From Bacteroidia bacterium (lineage in GTDB: Bacteria; Bacteroidota; Bacteroidia; J057): 64,000 bases of DNA. The stretch is from NCBI GenBank assembly GCA_033391075.1, contig JAWPMV010000001.1:5704001-5768000 (forward strand), given 5' to 3'. The position numbers and the translations under genes are program-made. Each line of letters opens with the position of its first letter. Position 1 is the stretch's first letter. This document shows, piece by piece, positions 16,325 to 24,896 of this stretch. Under the pieces are notes generated by a model. It did no database searches, had not been told where the DNA came from, and saw nothing but the letters and a program-made list of their open reading frames with translations.

Positions 16325-18778
16325 TTAATTTCTCAAAGGCTTATTGTTCTGCAACATATACTGCATGCGCTCTTGCGTCTTTTTGGTACCTGCAAGACTT
16401 AAGAAAGCCTCACGCTCAAGATCAAGCAGATATTGTTCAGAAACCTTATTGTTGGTTCCGCTAAGATCTCCTCCACAAAGCACGAAAGCGACTTTTTTAG
16501 CGATCAATGCATCATGTGCAGAAGCATAGTGCCCATACTGCATTCCAGAGATTCCTGCATAAAGGGTACCCAGTACATTTTGTCCCTGAACAGGAATATC
16601 CATTCTCATAGAAGGAGCTGTATATCCATCCGCAACCATAGCCAGAACAGCCTCTTTGGCTTCGGCTATTCTGCGTGCCTTATTTATTACGATTTGATCC
16701 GTTTCTCTGAGGATATTCAATCCGCGAGCTTCTTCTCCTGAAGTAGAAACCTTAGCCGTAGCTATGGACATGAGGTATTGCTGAATAACGTCTACCGGAA
16801 CTGCACCCGCTTTCGAATAATCATCCGCAGCTCTCAAGGCAAACTCTTTCGTTCCCCCACCACCAGGAATCAATCCTACGCCTACTTCTACCAAACCGAT
16901 ATAGGTTTCTGCATCAACAACTGCCTTATTTGAATGCAACGTAAATTCACATCCTCCGCCTAAGGTCATTCCATGAGGGGCAACTACTACTGGAATAGCA
17001 GAAGTACGAATACGCATGGAAGTATCCTGGAAGGCTTTTACCCCTTCATCCAGCTTATCCCATTGGCCTTGCGAAGCCATCATGAGCATCAGCATGATGT
17101 TGGCACCGACTGAGAAGTTGGGAGCTTCATTTGCCAGTACTACTCCATTGTAGTTTTGCTCTTCAGCCAGATCAATCGCCTTATGAATCGCAAGCAAAAT
17201 TCCCTCTCCGATAGAATTCATTTTAGAATGAAATTCTACATTCAATACTCCCTCTCCCAAATCAATCACTGAGGCATCGCTATTGGACCAGACGACCTTA
17301 TCTTCTCTTAAGGTATCCAACAGAATGAGAGATTCTGTTCCGGGAATCGTCTTATAAGATTTAGAAGGTATGTGATAGTATTTTTTGACTCCATTTTCCG
17401 ATTTGTAGAAGGAATCATGACCGGCATCCAGCATTTCCTGAACCCAGGCAGCCGTTTTAAGTCCTTCTGCTTCGAAAAGCTCCATGGTTTTAGCCACTCC
17501 CACCATATCCCAGCTTTCGAAAGCTCCTTTATCCCAACCAAATCCAGCTACAATCGCATCATCTATTTGGTATAGATCATCGGCAATTTCAGGAATACGG
17601 TTTGAAACATAGGCCCATACTCCCAGACTAGATCTGCGAGTAAATTCCCCTCCTTTATCATCAGCCTCAAAGAAAATACGCAGGCGCTTTCCAAGGTCAG
17701 AGCTATTTCTCACAGCCTTCAAACTTGGGATTTCAACCTTCGCTTTCTCTCTATATTCAAGGGTATTTAAATCCAGAGAAAGAATCTTTCTCTTTCCATT
17801 TTCATCTTTGGTCTTTTTATAGAATCCCTGACGGGTTTTATCACCCAGCCATTTTTTCTCCACCATTTTCTGCACATAATCCGGCGCATTAAAGCGAGCA
17901 TTCTCCTCATCGTCAGGACAATTCTCTCGGATTCCATTCAATACATGAAAAGTAGTATCCAAACCTACCAGATCACTCAAACGGAAAGTACCTGTTTTTG
18001 GCTTACCTGTAGCTGGTCCAGTCAGTTTATCAACTTCTTCAATCGTAAGCCCCATCTCTCCCACCAATTGGAAGATTTTGGCCATTGCATAAATACCTAC
18101 ACGATTTGCGATAAAAGCCGGAGTGTCTTTACAAAGTACCGTTTTCTTCCCCAGAAAAAGATCTCCATAATGCATCATGAAGTCAATGATACCGGCATCT
18201 GTATCCGGGCCAGGAATGACCTCCAGCAATCTCAGATAGCGGGGAGGGTTGAAAAAGTGAGTGCCGAAGAAATGTTTGCGAAAATCTTCAGAGCGACCTT
18301 CTGCAATCATATGAATCGGAATACCGGAAGTATTTGAGGTTACCAGGGTTCCCGGCTTCCTCAACTCGTCTACACGCGCAAAAACTTTTTGCTTGATATC
18401 CAGACGTTCGACTATGGCCTCCAGGACCCAGTCGCAGTCAGCGATTTTTTCAAAATCATCATCAAAGTTTCCGGTCTTGATCAGGCCGGCAGAAGCTTTG
18501 TCGTAAAGAGAGGCAGGACGACCTTTGATCGCACCCATTAAAGAGGAATTCACAATTCGGTTTCGAACTGCTGGATGTTCCAAAGTCAGGCCTTTAGCGG
18601 CTTCCTTAGGATCAAGTTCTCGAGGGACAATATCCAGCAAAAGTACTTCAACTCCGATATTGGCGAAGTGGCAGGCAATACGCGAGCCCATTACTCCAGA
18701 TCCCAATACGGCTACTTTTTTGATACTGCGATGTTGGTTGTTTTGATTGGAAACAGCTGCTTGTTCAGCTACTGGCAT
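16325..18778 (-). CDS. fadN: 3-hydroxyacyl-CoA dehydrogenase / enoyl-CoA hydratase (FadN type)
   Basis: A bifunctional beta-oxidation enzyme. Residues about 22-330 are the NAD-binding 3-hydroxyacyl-CoA dehydrogenase (KKVAVLGSGVMGSRIACHFANIGVEVLLLD; SNTSGIPIHMIAEG; GTHFFNPPRYLRLLEVIPG). A second helical dehydrogenase segment follows (to about 480), and residues about 500-700 are an enoyl-CoA hydratase/crotonase fold with GGGCEFTLHS and EVGVGLIPGGGGTKEF. Dehydrogenase first and hydratase last is the FadN order (as in Bacillus), the reverse of enterobacterial FadB. The length of 817 fits. It overlaps the marR stop by 14 bases and is followed by fadA. Confidence 0.93.
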   Translation of the reverse strand: MPVAEQAAVSNQNNQHRSIKKVAVLGSGVMGSRIACHFANIGVEVLLLDIVPRELDPKEAAKGLTLEHPAVRNRIVNSSLMGAIKGRPASLYDKASAGLIKTGNFDDDFEKIADCDWVLEAIVERLDIKQKVFARVDELRKPGTLVTSNTSGIPIHMIAEGRSEDFRKHFFGTHFFNPPRYLRLLEVIPGPDTDAGIIDFMMHYGDLFLGKKTVLCKDTPAFIANRVGIYAMAKIFQLVGEMGLTIEEVDKLTGPATGKPKTGTFRLSDLVGLDTTFHVLNGIRENCPDDEENARFNAPDYVQKMVEKKWLGDKTRQGFYKKTKDENGKRKILSLDLNTLEYREKAKVEIPSLKAVRNSSDLGKRLRIFFEADDKGGEFTRRSSLGVWAYVSNRIPEIADDLYQIDDAIVAGFGWDKGAFESWDMVGVAKTMELFEAEGLKTAAWVQEMLDAGHDSFYKSENGVKKYYHIPSKSYKTIPGTESLILLDTLREDKVVWSNSDASVIDLGEGVLNVEFHSKMNSIGEGILLAIHKAIDLAEEQNYNGVVLANEAPNFSVGANIMLMLMMASQGQWDKLDEGVKAFQDTSMRIRTSAIPVVVAPHGMTLGGGCEFTLHSNKAVVDAETYIGLVEVGVGLIPGGGGTKEFALRAADDYSKAGAVPVDVIQQYLMSIATAKVSTSGEEARGLNILRETDQIVINKARRIAEAKEAVLAMVADGYTAPSMRMDIPVQGQNVLGTLYAGISGMQYGHYASAHDALIAKKVAFVLCGGDLSGTNNKVSEQYLLDLEREAFLSLAGTKKTQERMQYMLQNNKPLRN

Positions 18779-19220
18779 GATCGTAGGTATTTAATATTTT
18801 ATGAATAGAGTCTAATACGTGAAAGAAAATATCGAGATCTTCATCTGAGAAGTCGTTGTAAAGCTTTTTGTTAAATCCAATAACAACTTCCTTGGCCCTG
18901 TTTTTCTTTTTCAAACCTAGGGGAGTCAGAAAGATCTGAACTTTTCGTTTGTCAAATTTGTCTGGTTCGCGATAGATGTAGTTTCTTTCTTCAAGTTTGG
19001 CCAACATCCGCGTCAGGCTTCGGGGTTCCATCCCCATCATAGGAGCAATCTTGGTAGCAGGTGTACCGATTTTGTCGTCGATGTGCAAAAGAACGAAGCC
19101 AATATTTGTGGTAATTCCCTCAAGCTGAGAGGGCACATTGTACATGCGAGAAATGGCGAGCCAGGTAGTTTTAATGTCGAAGCAGATCGCCCTCTTCTTC
19201 TCTTTAATCTTTACTTCCAA
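18765..19220 (-). CDS. MarR-family transcriptional regulator
   Basis: A 151-residue winged-helix regulator: LEGITTNIGFVLLHIDDKIGTPATKIAPMMGMEPRSLTRMLAKLEERNYIYREPDKFDKRKVQIFLTPLG is the full MarR helix-turn-helix plus wing, flanked by dimerisation helices. It is the first gene of the marR-fadN-fadA operon (14-base overlap with fadN), so it very likely controls fatty-acid oxidation in response to an acyl-CoA or fatty acid. A perfect 14-bp inverted repeat 40 bases upstream of its ATG is a good operator candidate. Confidence 0.9.
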   Translation of the reverse strand: MEVKIKEKKRAICFDIKTTWLAISRMYNVPSQLEGITTNIGFVLLHIDDKIGTPATKIAPMMGMEPRSLTRMLAKLEERNYIYREPDKFDKRKVQIFLTPLGLKKKNRAKEVVIGFNKKLYNDFSDEDLDIFFHVLDSIHKILNTYDHASS

Positions 19221-19259
19221 AATTGTGTGCTAAATAAGGGGAACAGAAACCTAAAAATA

Positions 19260-19273
19260 GTATGCAAGCATAC
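19260..19273. promoter_or_regulatory. Putative operator of the marR-fadN-fadA operon
   Basis: GTATGC-AA-GCATAC is a perfect inverted repeat with a 2-base spacer, located 40 bases upstream of the marR start codon. Position and symmetry fit autoregulation by the dimeric MarR product. The assignment is inferred from context only. Confidence 0.55.
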
Positions 19274-19347
19274 AATTTTAGAAAAAGCAACTTAGAAAAG
19301 CAAGACAATTTCAGCCCTGGACACACAGAATTAAGAGACAACAGCAG

Positions 19348-19773
19348 TTAGGGAGTAGGGATTAAAAGTTCGGTCGAAAGGAATTCGGCATCTTCAAAGA
19401 ATACAAATACCTGATAGCTACCGGGAGAAAGGGCCTCCACATCCAAGAGCGTTTCTTTTTCCGCCAAAAGGGTCAACTCTTTTTCGCCATAGATCAGGCT
19501 ATTTTCATCATTGTAAATCCTGACTTTTACGATCTCGTCAGTCTTTCCCTGATAAAAGAGATTGACTTTCATGTCTGTCAACTTTGCAGCCAGTTTCCCA
19601 GACAGTTGAGAGGTGGAAATAATGGAGAGAGAGTCCGGATTGTAAATAACATGGGATTGCTCAGCGGGTTTCTGTTCGCTTTGGCATGAGGGAAAGGAGA
19701 GCAAAAAGAACAGAATTGCTGCTAAAATGAGGGAAGAAAGTAGTAATTGATATTTTGCTGCGAAGCCGCGCAT
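19348..19773 (-). CDS. Small lipoprotein of unknown function
   Basis: 141 residues. A strongly hydrophobic leader (LLLSSLILAAILFFLLSF) ends in PSC, with Cys30 as the likely lipidation site. The mature part of about 110 residues looks like a single beta-sandwich (VKVRIYNDENSLIYGEKELTLLAEKETLLDVEALSPGSYQVFVFFEDAEF), reminiscent of small Ig-like or T9SS-type modules, without a family I can name. It stands alone between the marR operon and dnaG. Confidence 0.65.
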   Translation of the reverse strand: MRGFAAKYQLLLSSLILAAILFFLLSFPSCQSEQKPAEQSHVIYNPDSLSIISTSQLSGKLAAKLTDMKVNLFYQGKTDEIVKVRIYNDENSLIYGEKELTLLAEKETLLDVEALSPGSYQVFVFFEDAEFLSTELLIPTP

Positions 19774-19966
19774 ATTCGAAAGGTGGTTAAAGTGAAAAGC
19801 AAAGGAAGCCCCAATTACAGCGAAAGTATCTGACTAAATAACGCAGATACCTCAGAAAATTGTATAATTCCTAAAGCCCAACAGAAAATTATTAGTTCGG
19901 ATAATCGTATTTAACATAAGTCCAAGGACTGGAATACTTGATAAGCTTTTCCTACATATTTTTCCA

Positions 19967-19974
19967 TATCTTTG
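19967..19974 (+). promoter_or_regulatory. Possible dnaG promoter -7 element
   Basis: TATCTTTG is an exact TAnnTTTG about 97 bases upstream of the dnaG ATG. The nearest TTG (19938-19940) is 26 bases away, longer than the usual spacing, so only the -7 box is supported. The leader would include an AAGGGC ... GCCCTT inverted repeat close to the start codon. Confidence 0.35.
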
Positions 19975-20070
19975 TTTTAGGATATTTTCTGATAATTTTG
20001 ATTATCAAAAACAAAACCAAGGGCTGAGTGGCATGGCAAAAATTCGCTAAATGTCTGCCCTTTTACGGAA

Positions 20071-22068
20071 ATGGCACGAATTCCCGAGCATATAGTTGAT
20101 CAGATATACAATAGCGTTGACATCGTCGAGGTGGTAGGCGACTATCTGCCCTTAAAAAAGAAAGGTGCCAATTTCTGGGGACTCTCTCCCTGGTCAAATG
20201 AGAAGACTCCTTCCTTTTCCGTTCACCCCGGAAAAGGCATCTATAAAGACTTTAGTTCGGGAAAAGGCGGAAACTCTGTCAATTTCGTTATGGAGATGGA
20301 AGGCCTTACTTATGTAGAAGCCCTTCGGCATCTGGCCAAGAAATACAGCATTGAGTTACAGGAAGAAGAAGATAGTCCCGAAGAAAGAGAACAAAAAAAC
20401 AAGCGCCAAAGCCTTTTCATCGTAAATGAGTTTGCTGCTGAGTTTTTTCATAAAAAACTGCTGGAAGATGATAGGGGAAAAAAGATAGGCCTGAGCTACT
20501 TCAAAGAAAGGGGTATACTGGCAGCTACTGTAGAAACCTTTCAATTGGGATATGCGCTGGATGAATGGGAAGACTTTGCACAGGCAGCTATAAAGAATAA
20601 ATACAAGGAAGAATACCTGACCGAATTGAGCCTGGTCAGCAAATCCGAAAAGACAGGTAAACTGATTGACCGATTTCGGGGACGTGTAATGTTCCCTATT
20701 GCTAATCCCAGTGGAAAAGTAGTAGGATTTGGGGGAAGAATACTTGGCAATCGAAAAGATATAGCCAAGTATATCAATTCTTCGGAATCAGAAATCTACC
20801 ATAAAAGCCAGGTTCTGTATGGCTTATATCAGGCGAAAAAGCATATACGGGATGAAGACCTCTGTATCCTTACCGAAGGATATATGGATACCATCGTTCT
20901 GCATCAGAACGGAGTCCAGAATGTAGTCGCCTCAAGTGGAACCGCCCTGACAAAAGAGCAAATCCGTTTGATCCGTCGCTTTAGTCGAAATGTCCTCATG
21001 ATATACGATGGGGATAAGGCAGGGATTAAAGCTGCATTACGCGGGATTGATATTTTGATTCGTGAGGGGATGGAGGCGAAAGTATTGATCCTGCCGGATG
21101 GACATGATCCTGATTCCTATGTCAGGGAAAAAGGTGCCAGTGCTTTTGCGGAGATTCAGAAAACCGCCCTGAACTTTGTCGACTTCAAATTGCAGGTACT
21201 TTCAGAGGGAAAAGATATTCATGATCCCCGAATTCAATCTGAATTGATCAAAGCACTCGCAGAATCAGTTGCCAATATTCCGGATCGTGTAGATCGTGAG
21301 ATGTACGTGCGCCACGTAGCCCAAAAAGTGGACATCACGGAGTCCCTGATGGCCCATGCAGTGCTGGAAGCCAGAGGAGAACAACAAAAACTGGTCAGAA
21401 GGGAACAGAAAAGAGAAGACGCCAGACAATCTATCTCAGCTCCTGCAGAGGTAAAAGAACTCAAAAGTTTTGAGCAACTCGAACTCGCCAATCAGGAAAA
21501 AGAATTGCTGCGTGTGATGATTTGCCATTTCGACAAAGGGGTATTAGAAGATCCCACTCTTCCCTTAGAAGATAAAGAAGGAAATCCTATTCAGTATGAG
21601 GAGTTTCCTGTGATGGAGTACATGATCGATGAATTGGAAAATCTGGTATTTGAAAACCAAACCTATGAGCAGCTCAAAAATGAGATGTTTAAAGAATATC
21701 TGAGCAAACAAAAGATCGACCTCAACAAATACCTCAGCCATCAGGATTCTGTGATCCGCAACCTGGTCTCAGATCTTTTGACAGCGCCCGAAACCAGTCC
21801 ACTTTGGAAGAAAATCAGGCCAGATATTGATTATGATAGCAACCTTACCCTCGTAGCTGATGGAGCTATTTTCCACTATAAAAGTAGAAAAGTAGATAAA
21901 ATGCTGAGAGAATGCCGAGCAAAGATCAAAGATGCCGAACAGGCAGGGAAAGAGGAGGAAGTAGAAAGATTGTGCGAAATCTATCTGGAACTGCAGGAAA
22001 TGGATAAAGAAATTAATAAGAAGCTGGGCCTGGAAGGAGCCAGGAAAGGACTGGATGCTCAGTTGTAG
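20071..22068 (+). CDS. dnaG: DNA primase, with a zinc-finger domain lacking its ligands
   Basis: Synthesises RNA primers at the replication fork. The N-terminal CHC2 fold is recognisable (residues 33-75: NFWGLSPWSNEKTPSFSV ... GIYKDFSSGKGGN), but the four zinc ligands of the canonical CPFH...CFGCG pattern are replaced: Ser39, Ser42, Asp60 and Ser63. The TOPRIM catalytic core is intact (EGYMDTIVLHQNGVQNVVASSGTALT; the acidic YDGDKAG; LPDGHDPDSY). The C-terminal helicase-interaction region extends to residue 665. I recall similar Cys-less primases in other Bacteroidota, so this is probably a lineage trait and not gene decay. The start ATG at 20071 is the only sensible one. Confidence 0.93.
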   Translation: MARIPEHIVDQIYNSVDIVEVVGDYLPLKKKGANFWGLSPWSNEKTPSFSVHPGKGIYKDFSSGKGGNSVNFVMEMEGLTYVEALRHLAKKYSIELQEEEDSPEEREQKNKRQSLFIVNEFAAEFFHKKLLEDDRGKKIGLSYFKERGILAATVETFQLGYALDEWEDFAQAAIKNKYKEEYLTELSLVSKSEKTGKLIDRFRGRVMFPIANPSGKVVGFGGRILGNRKDIAKYINSSESEIYHKSQVLYGLYQAKKHIRDEDLCILTEGYMDTIVLHQNGVQNVVASSGTALTKEQIRLIRRFSRNVLMIYDGDKAGIKAALRGIDILIREGMEAKVLILPDGHDPDSYVREKGASAFAEIQKTALNFVDFKLQVLSEGKDIHDPRIQSELIKALAESVANIPDRVDREMYVRHVAQKVDITESLMAHAVLEARGEQQKLVRREQKREDARQSISAPAEVKELKSFEQLELANQEKELLRVMICHFDKGVLEDPTLPLEDKEGNPIQYEEFPVMEYMIDELENLVFENQTYEQLKNEMFKEYLSKQKIDLNKYLSHQDSVIRNLVSDLLTAPETSPLWKKIRPDIDYDSNLTLVADGAIFHYKSRKVDKMLRECRAKIKDAEQAGKEEEVERLCEIYLELQEMDKEINKKLGLEGARKGLDAQL

Positions 22069-22149
22069 CTTGCCATTTTACCGAGCTCCTACATTTTTTA
22101 TAAGCCTTAGGGTATGGGAAATTGCCTTTTTTGCGCTATCCACAAAAAA

Positions 22150-22157
22150 TACCTTTG
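22150..22157 (+). promoter_or_regulatory. Possible promoter -7 element of the peroxidase gene pair
   Basis: TACCTTTG, an exact TAnnTTTG. TTTG at 22130-22133 lies 16 bases upstream, slightly short for the usual spacer. The leader to the ATG at 22342 would be about 180 bases and would contain both CCCATTGGG palindromes. Confidence 0.35.
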
Positions 22158-22208
22158 CACTTACGACCATTTAGCATAAATCCGTAAATTATCTGAATAT
22201 CGTGCAGC

Positions 22209-22223
22209 GTTCCCATTGGGAAC
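22209..22223. promoter_or_regulatory. Perfect palindrome with CCCATTGGG core, site 1
   Basis: GTTCCCA-T-TGGGAAC is a perfect 15-bp inverted repeat 119 bases upstream of the first peroxidase ATG. Its core recurs in site 2 at 22314-22326. It could be an operator for a dimeric regulator or a short RNA hairpin. Confidence 0.5.
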
Positions 22224-22313
22224 TTCGTCTAATAATTATTTACTTGAGGACACAATTGATTAAGGCTGTTACTTGATCTATCCTCACCACCACCTAAAGT
22301 CTTTGTTTAACCT

Positions 22314-22326
22314 TACCCATTGGGTA
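22314..22326. promoter_or_regulatory. Perfect palindrome with CCCATTGGG core, site 2
   Basis: TACCCA-T-TGGGTA, a perfect 13-bp inverted repeat ending 15 bases before the ATG at 22342. It shares its central nine bases with site 1, 103 bases upstream. A protein bound here would block transcription or translation initiation. Confidence 0.5.
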
Positions 22327-22341
22327 TAAACCATTCGGACT

Positions 22342-23508
22342 ATGAAAACTAACGTTTCTCTACTGATTCCCTTTCTGGCTCTACTCTTCCTGGTTTCCTG
22401 TGTAGATGATGCCGTTAAATTTGAAGAATTTAATTACAGACCTGAGGATTATCAGGTATTGATTCAGTCACTTGATCTTCCGGAAGAGCCTTTTGAATAT
22501 ACCGTAGAGCTCCCCAATTACATGACACGTACAGGCCTGGTCGCCAGGACAGTTTCTGACAACCGCGCCACTTTAGGAAGGGTTTTGTTTTATGACAAAA
22601 ACCTATCTGCAAATGGTACCGTTTCCTGTGCTTCCTGCCATAAGCAAGAATTAGCATTCTCTGATAACAAAGCTTTCAGTGCGGGTTTTAAAGGAGAAGA
22701 CACAGATAGAAATTCTATTGCCCTGGGTTCTGTAGTAAGCTTTGCCGCTTATTATGGAGGAACTTCTCGCGCAGGACTTCCTTTCTTCTGGGACGAAAGA
22801 GCAGCTTCTGCTTCCGAGCAAAGTCAGGCTTCTTTGACCAGTGCAATTGAAATGGGAATGACTCATGATGAGTTAATCAGTAGAGTATCTTCTAAAGATT
22901 ATTATAAAATTCTCTTCGAAGCAGCTTTCCGCGATGCTGAAATCACAGAAGAACGTGTTCTACTAGCTATAGAAAGCTTTGTAGATGGAATAGGTTCTTA
23001 TGAGTCTAAGCTAGATGAAGCGCTTGATGCAAATCCATACCTTAGCATAGAAGAAGATCTTCCTCAACTGACAGCTTCAGAAAACAGAGGAAAAAGTCTC
23101 TTTGTTCAAAATTGTGGAAGCTGCCACGGCCGCGAACTGGCTCGTCCTGGTATGCCTAGTGCAAACAATGGATTGGACATGGTTTACAGTGATAAGGGAG
23201 TGGGTGCCGTTTATGGAGCCAGTTACCTAAATGGTGTATTCAAAGTTCCTGCATTGAGAAATGTAGCGGTTACAGCTCCTTATATGCATGATGGGAGATT
23301 CTCTACCCTTGATGATGTATTGGACTTCTACAGTGGAAATGTTCAGAATCATAAAAACCTGAGTGATTTTTTGAAGGAGCCAGGTACAGATACTGCCAAG
23401 AAATTCAATTTCAGCAATCAGAATAAAAAGGATATCATCGCTTTCCTCAATACGCTCACAGACCACAAAATGATGAGCTATGAGAAGTATTCAAATCCTT
23501 TCAAATAA
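22342..23508 (+). CDS. MauG/CcpA-like dihaem cytochrome c peroxidase lipoprotein (copy 1)
   Basis: A periplasmic dihaem enzyme anchored as a lipoprotein: leader ending LVSC with lipidated Cys20. Two c-type haem sites: C96-A-S-C99-H100 (low-potential end) and C258-G-S-C261-H262. Conserved surroundings include LGRVLFYDKNLS, FWDERA, VPALRNVAVTAPYMHDGRF and LDDVLDFYSGN. Family members reduce H2O2 with electrons from a c-type cytochrome or act as MauG-like oxidases. The length of 388 is normal. It is the first of two tandem paralogues, separated by a terminator-like hairpin, so the second may have its own promoter. Confidence 0.9.
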   Translation: MKTNVSLLIPFLALLFLVSCVDDAVKFEEFNYRPEDYQVLIQSLDLPEEPFEYTVELPNYMTRTGLVARTVSDNRATLGRVLFYDKNLSANGTVSCASCHKQELAFSDNKAFSAGFKGEDTDRNSIALGSVVSFAAYYGGTSRAGLPFFWDERAASASEQSQASLTSAIEMGMTHDELISRVSSKDYYKILFEAAFRDAEITEERVLLAIESFVDGIGSYESKLDEALDANPYLSIEEDLPQLTASENRGKSLFVQNCGSCHGRELARPGMPSANNGLDMVYSDKGVGAVYGASYLNGVFKVPALRNVAVTAPYMHDGRFSTLDDVLDFYSGNVQNHKNLSDFLKEPGTDTAKKFNFSNQNKKDIIAFLNTLTDHKMMSYEKYSNPFK

Positions 23509-23533
23509 TAGAATATCGTATCGTTAACATACT

Positions 23534-23567
23534 GAGGGTAGGGATTTCGATTCCTGCCCTCTTTTTT
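23534..23567 (+). terminator. Terminator between the two peroxidase genes
   Basis: GAGGGTAGG, loop, CCTGCCCTC (one G-U pair), then T6. It is a classical intrinsic terminator 25 bases after the first peroxidase stop codon. Confidence 0.8.
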
Positions 23568-23640
23568 AAACCTGAATTACAACAAATTTGTATGGGCTCG
23601 TCCCAGGCATTTTTTTATTTCCCCCCCTAATTCAGAAACG

Positions 23641-24828
23641 ATGAAAACTCAACTCCTTCTCTTTTGTGTCTTGCTTTCCTTCTTCATTAGTGCTTGTGTT
23701 GATGATAACATTCGCTTTGACGAGAGCACCTATTCCTATGAAGATTATTACCAGCTCAGGCAAGAACTGAATTTACCCGAACAGCCTTTCGACTACAATC
23801 TCAATCTCCCCCCTCATATCAGGAAACATGTAAAGGCCAGGCCTATTTCCAATAATATGGCTAGCCTGGGAAGGGTACTTTTTTATGATACCAATCTTTC
23901 CCAGAATGGCCGCGTTTCCTGTGCTTCTTGTCATAAGCAGGAATTAGCCTTTGCAGACAATCGCCCGTTTAGTCTGGGGTTTAATGGAGATCAAACGGCT
24001 CGCAATTCCATCGCTCTGGGTTCAGTACTTGGTTTTGCAGCTACTTATGGATCGAACAATTCGTCTCCAAGTCTGGAATTTGGGACAGCCTTCTTTTGGG
24101 ATGAAAGGGCCCATAGTGCTTCAGAGCAAAGTTTACTTTCCATAACCGATAATGTGGAAATGGGCATGACGCATCAAAGCCTTGTCGAAGCTGTGAAAGC
24201 ACGGGAAATCTACCAGATATTGTTTAAGACGGCTTTTCCTGCTAATGATTATGAGATTACTTCCACAAAGATCAGCCTGGCTCTTGAGGCCTTTATAGAG
24301 TCCATCGGGAGCTTCAATTCAAAGCTGGATCAAGCCATGGAAGATGCCGGAGCAGGCGCAACTTTTGAGAACGTACTTACAGGCCTTAGTTTTGATGAAA
24401 ACAGGGGAAAAGCCTTGTATATAAATAACTGCCAATCCTGCCATGGTAATCAGTTTGAAGCTGCCAGAATACGTGTAGCCAATAATGGTCTTGATCTTGA
24501 GTATGAAGATAGAGGCGTAGGAGCAATTGTACGTGATGTAAATATGGATGGAGTATTCAAAGTACCCACTTTGCGCAATATCGCCCTAACTGCTCCATAT
24601 ATGCATGACGGGAGATTCGGGAGCTTGCAGGAAGTCCTGGATTTTTACAGTACAGATATCAAGGATCACCGCAATCTGGATGTTCGCTTGAAGAACCTGA
24701 ATACCTCAAAGCCCCATAGATTTAATTTCACAGAAACTGAAAAAAGAGACATAATCCTCTTTCTCCTCACCCTTACGGATCAAAACTTTCTTTCAGAAGA
24801 AAAATACTCGGATCCTTTTAAGCGCTAA
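23641..24828 (+). CDS. MauG/CcpA-like dihaem cytochrome c peroxidase lipoprotein (copy 2)
   Basis: A tandem paralogue of the preceding gene: lipobox ISAC (Cys19) and haem sites C94-A-S-C97-H98 and C264-Q-S-C267-H268. Long stretches are shared with copy 1 (GRVLFYD, VSCASCHKQELAF, FFWDERA, VEMGMTH, LRNIALTAPYMHDGRF, FNF). It has a small insertion near residues 138-150 (SNNSSPSLEF) relative to copy 1. The duplication probably arose locally. Divergence across most of the chain suggests that both copies have been kept under selection and may have different partners or substrates. Confidence 0.9.
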   Translation: MKTQLLLFCVLLSFFISACVDDNIRFDESTYSYEDYYQLRQELNLPEQPFDYNLNLPPHIRKHVKARPISNNMASLGRVLFYDTNLSQNGRVSCASCHKQELAFADNRPFSLGFNGDQTARNSIALGSVLGFAATYGSNNSSPSLEFGTAFFWDERAHSASEQSLLSITDNVEMGMTHQSLVEAVKAREIYQILFKTAFPANDYEITSTKISLALEAFIESIGSFNSKLDQAMEDAGAGATFENVLTGLSFDENRGKALYINNCQSCHGNQFEAARIRVANNGLDLEYEDRGVGAIVRDVNMDGVFKVPTLRNIALTAPYMHDGRFGSLQEVLDFYSTDIKDHRNLDVRLKNLNTSKPHRFNFTETEKRDIILFLLTLTDQNFLSEEKYSDPFKR

Positions 24829-24848
24829 TCAAAAAAGACAAAAACAAG

Positions 24849-24872
24849 AGGGGCAGCTTAAAAGCTGCCCCT
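24849..24872. terminator. Strong hairpin between converging genes
   Basis: AGGGGCAGCTT-AA-AAGCTGCCCCT, a perfect 11-bp stem. Read leftwards it is followed by CTTGTTTTTG, so it works best as the terminator of the SPFH gene. On the plus strand no T-tract follows. Confidence 0.75.
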
Positions 24873-24896
24873 AATCACAAATACATGCTAATGGCT

